A DNA stretch of 64,000 nucleotides from an uncultured Gammaproteobacteria bacterium (GTDB lineage: Bacteria; Pseudomonadota; Gammaproteobacteria; GCA-001735895). The translations under genes were made by a program, and so were the position numbers. Location of the stretch: contig CAMYLU010000001.1 of the NCBI GenBank assembly GCA_947259485.1, positions 204,281 to 268,280 on the forward strand. The letters run 5' to 3'. Below the pieces are notes generated by a model. That model made no database searches. It was not told the origin of the DNA and was given only the letters and a program-made list of their open reading frames with translations. Below, one piece after another: positions 27,309 through 34,450 of the stretch (its first letter is position 1; the number at the start of each line of letters is the position of its first letter).

Positions 27309-28175
27309 ATGAAAACTGAAACTCCGCCTCAAGCAGGTATTCGTGAGGCAATCCGCCGCTGGGTGGAAAGCCCGCGCATACAAAATGGCATCATGGTCCT
27401 GATCGTGATTAACGCGATCATCCTTGGTCTCGAGACGGTGCCTGCGGCCATGGAAAGTTATGGCACTTACCTGCTGGCGCTGGACAAACTGATACTGGGT
27501 ATTTTCGTTATCGAGATCGGGTTACGTATTTTTGCGCACCGCCTGGGTTTCTTTCGTGATGCCTGGAGTATTTTTGATTTCAGCGTTGTCGCAATTGCGC
27601 TGGTGCCGGCGAGCGGGCCGTTTGCGGTACTGCGGGCGTTGCGAGTATTACGAGTGCTGCGCTTGCTGACGCTGGTACCGTCGATGCGGCGCGTGGTCGG
27701 TGCATTGCTGAGCTCGATCCCGGGTCTGGGATCTATCGCACTCGTATTGCTGCTGATTTACTACGTGTTCGCGGTAATTGCGACCAAGCTGTTTGGCCCC
27801 ACGTTTCCGCAATGGTTCGGCAGTATCGGAGAATCCCTGTTTACGCTGTTCCAGATCATGACACTGGAAAGCTGGTCGATGGGCATCGTGCGCCCGGTGA
27901 TGGAAGTGCACCCGGCCGCCTGGGTGTTTTTCGTGTGCTTTATCCTGATCGCCACGTTCACGATGTTGAATCTTTTTATCGCCATCATAGTCAACGCGAT
28001 GCACAGTTTCAGCGAGGAAGAGTCGCAGCAGGCGATGGAGGCAATGAACGAGGCCAGGGACCACATCGAGGCGGACCTGCACCAGGAAATGGCAACGCTG
28101 CGTCAGGAAATATCGGAACTGAAACTTCTATTAAAGGCTTTGCCGGCAAACAGCAGCGATTCGGAATCAGGCTGA
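27309..28175 (+). CDS. Bacterial voltage-gated sodium channel (BacNav/NaChBac family)
   Basis: A 288-residue, six-helix ion channel subunit that should form a homotetramer in the inner membrane. The S4 voltage sensor has repeated arginines (LRALRVLRVLRLLTLVPSMR), and the pore loop reads TLFQIMTLESWSMG; the TLESWS selectivity filter is typical of sodium-selective NaChBac and NavAb. After S6 (FIAIIVNAMHSF) a heptad-rich tail (EARDHIEADLHQEMATLRQE) should form the four-helix coiled coil. NaChBac itself is 274 residues. Its 3' end overlaps the convergent dipeptidase gene by 9 bases. Such channels are common in marine bacteria. Confidence 0.93.
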   Translation: MKTETPPQAGIREAIRRWVESPRIQNGIMVLIVINAIILGLETVPAAMESYGTYLLALDKLILGIFVIEIGLRIFAHRLGFFRDAWSIFDFSVVAIALVPASGPFAVLRALRVLRVLRLLTLVPSMRRVVGALLSSIPGLGSIALVLLLIYYVFAVIATKLFGPTFPQWFGSIGESLFTLFQIMTLESWSMGIVRPVMEVHPAAWVFFVCFILIATFTMLNLFIAIIVNAMHSFSEEESQQAMEAMNEARDHIEADLHQEMATLRQEISELKLLLKALPANSSDSESG

Positions 28176-29165
28176 GGCACCCTGCCAGGCGCTTGCAGCG
28201 ACGCGTTTGAAATTTTCCCCGAGCATGCCGCGAATGTCGTCATCGCCGTAGCCGGCGTCTGCCAAATTCTCCACCAGGCCCTCCAGTTGTTGTGGTCCGG
28301 CATGCTTGATCCCCTGCGTATCGTACTGCTGACCCGCCGGCCAGTAATCAGGTCGACTGCGCAGAATCACGCCGATATCGACATCCACTTTTGGCGAGTA
28401 ATCAAAACCGAAACCGATGTGTTCGCAGCCAACCAGGTCAGCGAGATGATCAATGTGGCACACCAGGGTTACATTGCTGACGTCGTTGTCGCCGAGGAAA
28501 ATGCCCATACCGTTAACACCGATTACGCCCCCGGTCGCCGCGCAGGCCCTGATCTGATCGTCGGTGATATTGCGTTGATGGTCCCAGACGGCGATCGGAT
28601 TGGAATGTGAGAACACGACCGGTTTGCTCGACTCGTGCATGATATCCATCGTGGTGGTGTAGCCTGCATGCGAGCAGTCGACAATCATGCCGACTCGATT
28701 CATTTCACCAACCACCTGCTTGCCGAATTCGGTCAGGCCGGTGTCGTGGTCATGGCAACCCCCGGCCGCGGCATTGTTGAGGTTGTACGCGAACAGCATT
28801 TGCCTTACGCCAAGCGCGTGGTAGACGCTCACCATGTTGATATCTTCGTTGAGCGCGTTCATACCCTCGATATCGAAACTGACGGCAAATTTGTTTTCCC
28901 TGCGTGCCTGATCGATATCCTCGGTATCGCCGACCAGCACGAAATGATTCGCATGCGCCAGTACCCAGTGACGATAGGCAGCCAGCGTGGCCAGGGTATC
29001 CTGCCAGTCCATGACGTCGAAGCCGACATTGATGCTGAGGTAATCAACCCCGCAGTCGGGCCATTCCTGTAACAGGTTCAGGTCGACCTCCGGGCTCGGG
29101 AATACGCCGGCATGCGCATCCCACACCAGCGCTTTACGGTACAGTTTTTCAAGCCTGGATTGCAT
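28167..29165 (-). CDS. Membrane-dipeptidase (M19) family protein with altered metal site
   Basis: 332 residues of the M19 renal-dipeptidase/amidohydrolase fold. Later metal ligands are recognisable: FDIEGMNAL (bridging Glu), VDCSHAGY and VFSHSNP (two His) and GFGFDYSP (Asp). At the N-terminus, where the family has H-x-D (as in DGHND), this protein has WDAHAGV, so the second ligand, Asp, is replaced by Gly. It may bind one metal or use another residue. It follows the PhzF-like gene by 8 bases on the same transcript. Substrate unknown; M19 relatives cleave dipeptides or N-acyl amino acids. Confidence 0.85.
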   Translation of the reverse strand: MQSRLEKLYRKALVWDAHAGVFPSPEVDLNLLQEWPDCGVDYLSINVGFDVMDWQDTLATLAAYRHWVLAHANHFVLVGDTEDIDQARRENKFAVSFDIEGMNALNEDINMVSVYHALGVRQMLFAYNLNNAAAGGCHDHDTGLTEFGKQVVGEMNRVGMIVDCSHAGYTTTMDIMHESSKPVVFSHSNPIAVWDHQRNITDDQIRACAATGGVIGVNGMGIFLGDNDVSNVTLVCHIDHLADLVGCEHIGFGFDYSPKVDVDIGVILRSRPDYWPAGQQYDTQGIKHAGPQQLEGLVENLADAGYGDDDIRGMLGENFKRVAASAWQGASA

Positions 29166-29173
29166 GACTTTAC

Positions 29174-30082
29174 CTATAAATAAACCTGGCCATCGAGGAC
29201 ACGGGTCGCGACGCCGCCCACCTGTAGCCTGGTAATCTCCTGGTCGGTCAGGGTAACACGGGATTGTATCGAACTTGGGCGGCCGAGTTCGAGCCCCTGT
29301 TCGGCGTTAATCGTGATGACGTCGGCTTTCGTTGGCACCAGTTCATGACGCACCAGGTAACTGCTCAATGCGGCATTAGTGGTGCCGGCGGCGGCGGATT
29401 CACTAACCCCGACCGCCGGGCAAAAATCGCGCACGTGAATCTGATTAGCTGAACTTTCCACCTCGGTACAAAATACAGCAATCGTTTCGATGCCATAGGC
29501 ATGGCAGAATCCGATCATGTCGTTAAAGTCGGGCTGAATCGATTGCATTGCATCCAGTCCGGCGAGAGGCACCACCAGGTGAACGAAATCACCGCGAGCG
29601 GTTTCGAGCGGTAAATCAGACGCGAGTGTGTCGGCTTTCAGCCCCAGCACTTTTAGCAAGCTCCCGGTATGGGGTGGTGGCGGTTCGAAGCGAGGCAGCG
29701 CGATGTCCAGCATCACCTGGTAACGACCATCGCCGCGCACACTCAAACCTGCATTGGCATTCGATTTGGGTAAACGTAACTCGACCTGTCGCATCGATTG
29801 CCTGGCCATGTTGATGCGCTTTGATTCGAGCATGTGCGTCAGCAGGCAGATGGTGCCGTGCCCACACATTGGCAATTCCATCACCGTTGACATGAACTGT
29901 ACCTCGATCCAGTCCTCGGTATGACTGTCGACAAAGGCCGTTGCCGGCATTCCGATTTCGCGCGCGATGCGTTGACGCTCAGCCGCGGTGATCTGTTTCG
30001 CGTCGATAAGCACGGCTGCCTGGCTACCGCCGAAGGCAGTGGCGGAAAAAGCGTCATAGAGCGCGAACGGGAAAGACTTCAT
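29174..30082 (-). CDS. PhzF-family isomerase/epimerase-like protein
   Basis: 302 residues of the two-domain PhzF/diaminopimelate-epimerase fold, starting FPFALYDAFSATAFGGSQAA. The catalytic Glu of PhzF (in an SETTF context) is replaced: the aligned segment reads GMPATAFVDS. In place of the common ELPFAGHP it has ELPMCGHGT, carrying a cysteine as seen in proline racemase and hydroxyproline epimerases; the C-terminal loop is SAAAGTTNAAL without a second Cys. It lies upstream of the M19 gene in the same direction, so both may act on one amino-acid-derived compound. Confidence 0.83.
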   Translation of the reverse strand: MKSFPFALYDAFSATAFGGSQAAVLIDAKQITAAERQRIAREIGMPATAFVDSHTEDWIEVQFMSTVMELPMCGHGTICLLTHMLESKRINMARQSMRQVELRLPKSNANAGLSVRGDGRYQVMLDIALPRFEPPPPHTGSLLKVLGLKADTLASDLPLETARGDFVHLVVPLAGLDAMQSIQPDFNDMIGFCHAYGIETIAVFCTEVESSANQIHVRDFCPAVGVSESAAAGTTNAALSSYLVRHELVPTKADVITINAEQGLELGRPSSIQSRVTLTDQEITRLQVGGVATRVLDGQVYL

Positions 30083-30250
30083 GACTTGTCCCCGGAGTCA
30101 TTACGCTGTAACAATAACGCAGCAATCTAAGCAAATTTGTGGTCATTGCGAAAGCGTTTTCTATACTTGTACCTGGAGTTGAGTTTACGGATTTGAGATA
30201 ACCTTTGTGAAAATAGGATAAATTTCCGATTTTGGTCATGGAATCAGGGG

Positions 30251-30278
30251 TTTACCTGACGAATTTGTAAGGCATAAT
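30251..30278 (+). promoter_or_regulatory. Candidate promoter giving a leaderless HNH mRNA
   Basis: TTTACC (30251-30256), 16 bases, then CATAAT (30273-30278). The predicted start of transcription, about 7 bases on, coincides with the ATG at 30285, which has no ribosome site before it. Confidence 0.4.
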
Positions 30279-30284
30279 AAAGCG

Positions 30285-30839
30285 ATGAGGAATGCAAAGA
30301 TCCTGAGATTGAACAAAGCCGGGATGCCGATTGACTGGATTTCGCGCGAAGAGGCTGCAACGCTGGTGGTAAAGGACCAGGTCGTCTGGGCATTGGGGGA
30401 AAACGCGTTTGAAATCCGGGGCGGGATCAACCGCATGGGACGGCAATCGGTGCTATCGTTGCCGAGTATCCTGGCGAGTGACGGCAGCGTCAAGCTTAAC
30501 GACTTTGTGCCACCGCTAGTCAATAGTTACCTGTTCCGCCGCGATCAATTCCTGTGCATGTATTGTGGTGGTGAATTCCCCGCGGATAATTTGTCACGCG
30601 ATCACATTCTACCCGTGTCACGCGATGGCACCGATAGCTGGACAAATGTCGTTACTGCCTGCAAACGTTGTAATCATCGAAAAGCGAATCGAATTCCGGA
30701 AGAAGCCGGCATGCAATTGCTCGCGGTTCCGTTCGTACCGAATCGCTACGAGTTTTTCTACCTTGCTAACAAGAACATTCTCGCCGATCAGATGGATTTC
30801 CTGAAAACGCAGTTTTCGCGGAATGGCAAGTGGTCCTAG
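30285..30839 (+). CDS. HNH endonuclease domain protein
   Basis: 184 residues. The N-terminal half (ILRLNKAGMPIDWISREEAA, VKDQVVWALG) is the conserved region of McrA-like HNH proteins often found in proteobacterial genomes, and the C-terminal half carries the HNH site with zinc cysteines: CMYCGGEF, then DHILPVSRDGTDSWTNVVTACKRCNHRKANR. All catalytic positions are present. No restriction or phage genes are adjacent, so a house role in DNA repair or metabolism is as likely as defence. The 3' end overlaps glyA by 4 bases. Confidence 0.88.
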   Translation: MRNAKILRLNKAGMPIDWISREEAATLVVKDQVVWALGENAFEIRGGINRMGRQSVLSLPSILASDGSVKLNDFVPPLVNSYLFRRDQFLCMYCGGEFPADNLSRDHILPVSRDGTDSWTNVVTACKRCNHRKANRIPEEAGMQLLAVPFVPNRYEFFYLANKNILADQMDFLKTQFSRNGKWS

Positions 30840-32095
30840 CGGTAGATCGGGAAACGCTCACATAACTCCGCGACCTTGTCCAGGTCTTCCTTTGCCTGGT
30901 TATCCGGTTTCTGTTCACAGCGCTCGATGGTCCGCGCAATTATCTCACCGAGCAATTTGAAATCCTCGACCTGCAGCCCGCGCGTGGTTGCGGCGGCAAC
31001 CCCGAGACGCAGTCCCGCCCATTCGGAAGGCTTTGTCGAATCGAACGGTATCGGGTTCTTGTTGGAGGTGAGGTTAACCCGGGCGAGGCCGTCCTGAACC
31101 TGCTGGCCTTTCAGGCCACGTGCAGAAAAGTCGAGCAGCACCATATGGGTGTCGGTGCCACCACTTACCAGTTTTATGCCATGCCCCGATAGCGTCTGGC
31201 CCAACATGCACGCATTTTCAACGACTTGTTTACCATAACGTTTGAAACCATCGGTGAGGGCTTCACCGAGGCACACCGCCTTGGCGGCGATAACCTGGCT
31301 GTGCAGGCTGCCCTGTACGCCGGGGAAAACGGCCGACTGGAGTTGCTTTGCCCAGCTCAGGTCACGCGACAGAATCAGTCCGCCGCGCGGACCGCGCATG
31401 GTTTTAGTGGTTGTACAGGTTACGATATCAGCATGAGGCAGCGGGGAAGGATGAACACCGGCGGCAACCAGGCCGGCAAAATGAGCCATATCGACCAGGT
31501 AAAGCGCTTCGACCGAGTCCGCGATATGACGCAATCGTTCAAAATCGATACAGCGCGGATACGCCGAACCACCGGCAATCAACAGTGCCGGTCGAATCTC
31601 CCTGGCCATGCGCTCGACTGCGTCGTAGTCAATTAACCCGGTTTCCCTGTCCACGCCGTAGTGATGGGCGGCGAACCACCGACCCGACAAATTCGGGTTG
31701 GCACCATGGCTCAGGTGACCCCCGGCCGCCAGGTTTAGACTCAATATCCGATCACCTGGTTTTACGGTCGCAAAAAATACCGCCTGGTTGGCCTGGGTGC
31801 CTGAATGTGGTTGCGCGTTGACATAGTCGCAGGCAAACAATTCGCGGGCGCGATCGATCGCTGCCTGTTCGACCACATCGACAAATTCACCACCGCCATG
31901 AAAGCGATTGCCGGGGTAACCCTCGAGTGTTTTATTGGTCATCGGGTGTCCCAATGCGTCGAGTACCGCCCGGCTGACAATGTTCTCCGATGCAATCAAT
32001 TCAATCTGTGCCTGTTGACGCTGCAATTCGTTTGTCAAAGCATCACCGATCTGCGGGTCGGCTTCGACAACAGGGGTTTTAAAAAATTCAGACAT
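30836..32095 (-). CDS. glyA: Divergent serine hydroxymethyltransferase
   Basis: SHMT transfers the serine hydroxymethyl carbon to tetrahydrofolate using PLP. The ATG at 32095 gives 419 residues (E. coli 417) starting MSEFFKTPVVEADPQI. The PLP lysine lies in CTTTKTMRGPRGG. Several positions that are near invariant differ: the usual NKYAEGYPGKRYYGG is here NKTLEGYPGNRFHGG (Tyr55 to Thr, Tyr64 to Phe, Tyr65 to His by E. coli numbering), and the His before the PLP Lys is Thr. Glu57 is kept. The enzyme may therefore use a different amino acid. Its start overlaps a 41-codon ORF; MttB-like and DMGDH-like genes are upstream in the same direction. Confidence 0.88.
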   Translation of the reverse strand: MSEFFKTPVVEADPQIGDALTNELQRQQAQIELIASENIVSRAVLDALGHPMTNKTLEGYPGNRFHGGGEFVDVVEQAAIDRARELFACDYVNAQPHSGTQANQAVFFATVKPGDRILSLNLAAGGHLSHGANPNLSGRWFAAHHYGVDRETGLIDYDAVERMAREIRPALLIAGGSAYPRCIDFERLRHIADSVEALYLVDMAHFAGLVAAGVHPSPLPHADIVTCTTTKTMRGPRGGLILSRDLSWAKQLQSAVFPGVQGSLHSQVIAAKAVCLGEALTDGFKRYGKQVVENACMLGQTLSGHGIKLVSGGTDTHMVLLDFSARGLKGQQVQDGLARVNLTSNKNPIPFDSTKPSEWAGLRLGVAAATTRGLQVEDFKLLGEIIARTIERCEQKPDNQAKEDLDKVAELCERFPIYR

Positions 32096-32213
32096 GGGTT
32101 GCGCCGCCGAAGCCGAGGTCGCGAATCTTGAGCCAGTCGCGATACCCATGCATCGGTTTAAAATGCACGTTTTCGGCCCGTGACAGGCAGAATCTGGTTT
32201 TTTCCCCGGACAT
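32088..32213 (-). CDS. 41-residue small ORF coupled to glyA
   Basis: Too short for ordinary ORF calling. ATG at 32213 with a good ribosome site (CGGAGATAACC) opens 41 codons and ends in TGA at 32088, overlapping the first 8 bases of glyA. The product begins MSGEKTRFCLSRAENVHFKP and ends with a WLKIRDLGFGGATHV segment that recalls the start of cupin-domain proteins, so it may be a truncated cupin or a true small protein. Tight overlap means glyA translation is probably coupled to it. Confidence 0.6.
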   Translation of the reverse strand: MSGEKTRFCLSRAENVHFKPMHGYRDWLKIRDLGFGGATHV

Positions 32214-32384
32214 GGTTATCTCCGTTAAAACAGTGACCGCAATCTAGCAACTGCAGTTAATCTGCGCAACGACCAGTGATCGGTTAACGGAAGATTTTTG
32301 GCTGTTAAAACATGGTGTTATTCTATACTCCTGAGTATTATCTTCATTTACTAGTAACAGGCACCTGCCATAACCGGGACCCGA

Positions 32385-32885
32385 ATGGAAGACATTTTCC
32401 ACGACATTTCAAAATACTATGCGGCCAACATTATCGAGAATGTTCTGGTTATTGGTAAAATTATTTACCAGGATGACGGTTACAGGTTTGCTCGTGATGA
32501 TGTTCAAGGCCCCTTCAACCTGGTTGATCCGGATGCCGACGTAACCCGCATGGTTCACGTCATTGGTGAAATTCACCCGCGCTCCGCGCTCGAAAAAATT
32601 TTTGAAGTCGAGATCAATTCCTGCCTTTACCTGAATGAAAATGAAGACACCGGTGAAATTGAAGTCCGCTCGATCCACAAGGGTATGGGCACTGCAATTT
32701 ATTCCAAACAGGAGTGCCCGCTAATTCTATGGAATCCAAATTACGAGGCGCATCGTTATTTTGATGTGATGGATATAGGGAATGTATTTACCGAACCTCG
32801 ACTAAAAAACAGTTTTACCGCGATTCTTGCTGAAAGCCTGCGCGAGTTCGAATTGTTCCCGCCGCTAGTCCAATTGAAAAAGTGA
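32385..32885 (+). CDS. Hypothetical protein
   Basis: A soluble acidic protein of 166 residues with no family that I recognise. Starts MEDIFHDISKYYAANIIENV; the middle (ARDDVQGPFNLVDPDADV, IGEIHPRSALEKIFEVEINS) and the C-terminus (LRLKNSFTAILAESLREFEL-like helix) look structured. It lies alone between divergent glyA and the convergent MttB gene, and is slightly more AT-rich than its neighbours. A TATACT box at 32323-32328 is a possible -10. The stop codon is part of a terminator hairpin. Confidence 0.7.
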   Translation: MEDIFHDISKYYAANIIENVLVIGKIIYQDDGYRFARDDVQGPFNLVDPDADVTRMVHVIGEIHPRSALEKIFEVEINSCLYLNENEDTGEIEVRSIHKGMGTAIYSKQECPLILWNPNYEAHRYFDVMDIGNVFTEPRLKNSFTAILAESLREFELFPPLVQLKK

Positions 32886-32901
32886 CGCCCGAAGGGCGTC
32901 A
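32883..32901. terminator. Hairpin between convergent genes
   Basis: A perfect 8-base stem, TGACGCCC/GGGCGTCA, with a GAA loop, beginning at the stop codon of the hypothetical gene and lying 13 bases from the end of the MttB-like gene. There is no long T-run, so termination may be weak or bidirectional. Confidence 0.5.
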
Positions 32902-32914
32902 TTCCGGCCCGGTA

Positions 32915-34450
32915 TCAGGGTAAAAGAATGTTAAACTTACTTTGGATTTTTGCATCGACCACCGGGTCAATGTAATTCGGCAAATGCCGGGATAATATCT
33001 CGCGCACTTCCCGGTTGGCTCTTTGTGCGGCATCCTGCGCACCGCTTTCGGCCCAGGTCGTCGGTTCGAGACGATCACCCAGTTTCGGATAAAAGTAATC
33101 GCGTTCCATCGCTTCCATGGTCTGGGTCTCACCGATGAAATGGCCCTCCCCGGTTATTACGTTTTTCATCGCCTCGAAGGCAAGGGTTTCCTCGGTCACT
33201 TCAACTCCGCGAATCATGCGGTAGACGTGCGACAACATTTCGTTGTCGAGCAGGAAGGCCTCGAAAGAGGTGCCGAGCAGGCTGGCCATCATGCCCGAAG
33301 ATTCGTAAACCATGTTGGCGCCGGACAATCCGCAGGCGAGTGACGACAGCGCTTTTTCCATTCCCATTTGTGCATCCACCGCTTTCGCGTCAGACATGCT
33401 GGAGGCGACACCGGAGGGGACGCCGATATGATTTGCCAACTGGGCAGCACCCGCGTTCAGAATCGAAATTTCTCCGCCGCCGCCGCAAAACGCTCCGGTG
33501 CGCAAGTCGATGACGAAGGGCCAGTTGGAAAATATCATCGGGTAACCGGGCGCAAAAATATTGACCATGACCAGTGCCGCGAGGGTTTCGGCAAATGACG
33601 CAGCGAGCATACCGTCGATGGTTGCGGGTGAGGTTGCCCCCGACATGGCGGCAACTATGGAGTTGATCGGCATACCGCGCCGAATACTGGCCAGGGCGAC
33701 GTCAAAGGCGTCCTCGCCATAGCGCATCGGCGAAATTATCGGGCTTATGTGCGCTTTACAAAACGGCTTCTCGGCAAACTTTCCCTCACCCCCCGCTACC
33801 CAGTCAAACATGTCGACGATCGGATCGACATGCTCGCCAAGGGTGAAGTTGGTGCCGACCGGTTTTTGCGTGCCGCGCATCAGGCAATAGGCGGTATTGA
33901 TGTCGAGCTCGAAGATATCGGGCACATCGGTGGCGACGCAGCAGCGGGTAAACCAGGATATGTTCGGCAGTGTATCGGCGAGACGGGTGAAACCGAACAA
34001 GTCCTCCAGTGTCGATGGACGATAAACGTGGGAATCGAGATCCAGAGTTTGTACCGCGGCGCCACCGGTGCCGAAGTAGACGCGATCACCGCCGACTTCG
34101 AAACTGTATTTTTCATCACGTCCATGAAAGACAAAGGATTTGCAGGCTCCGTCGATAATATCCTCGACCATGTCCTGCGAAAAGCACAGGCGCCCAAGTT
34201 TGTTTATGGTTGCGCCGCAGTTGAGCGCCTGGTCGGTGAGGGCCTGTGGTGAATCACCCATACCAAGCTCGGCCAGCATTCGAATCGAGGTTTGGTAAAT
34301 TTGCTCGACCTGGGTATCGGTTAACGGTCGATACTGTCCGCCGGTTGGGCCGGCGGGTGCTGGATTGATCGCCGGCGGCTTGCTACGTTTTGCGAGCATT
34401 GCCTCACGGCTGCCACCTCTGCGCCGCCTGGGTCTGGCAGAACCACTCAT
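32915..34450 (-). CDS. MttB-like methylamine:corrinoid methyltransferase family protein (no pyrrolysine), copy 1
   Basis: 511 residues of the trimethylamine methyltransferase (MttB) superfamily, with no in-frame UAG, so it belongs to the non-pyrrolysine branch whose characterised members demethylate glycine betaine, proline betaine or carnitine. Barrel segments include YFGTGGAAVQTLDLDS, GTQKPVGTNFTLGEH and CGGGGEISILNAGAAQLA. The N-terminus is strongly basic (RPRRRRGGSREAM), a feature shared with copy 2 at 47167-48681. Its ATG overlaps the stop of the dehydrogenase gene 34447-36870 (ATGA), implying that the two products work together. No corrinoid protein is encoded nearby. Confidence 0.87.
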   Translation of the reverse strand: MSGSARPRRRRGGSREAMLAKRSKPPAINPAPAGPTGGQYRPLTDTQVEQIYQTSIRMLAELGMGDSPQALTDQALNCGATINKLGRLCFSQDMVEDIIDGACKSFVFHGRDEKYSFEVGGDRVYFGTGGAAVQTLDLDSHVYRPSTLEDLFGFTRLADTLPNISWFTRCCVATDVPDIFELDINTAYCLMRGTQKPVGTNFTLGEHVDPIVDMFDWVAGGEGKFAEKPFCKAHISPIISPMRYGEDAFDVALASIRRGMPINSIVAAMSGATSPATIDGMLAASFAETLAALVMVNIFAPGYPMIFSNWPFVIDLRTGAFCGGGGEISILNAGAAQLANHIGVPSGVASSMSDAKAVDAQMGMEKALSSLACGLSGANMVYESSGMMASLLGTSFEAFLLDNEMLSHVYRMIRGVEVTEETLAFEAMKNVITGEGHFIGETQTMEAMERDYFYPKLGDRLEPTTWAESGAQDAAQRANREVREILSRHLPNYIDPVVDAKIQSKFNILLP

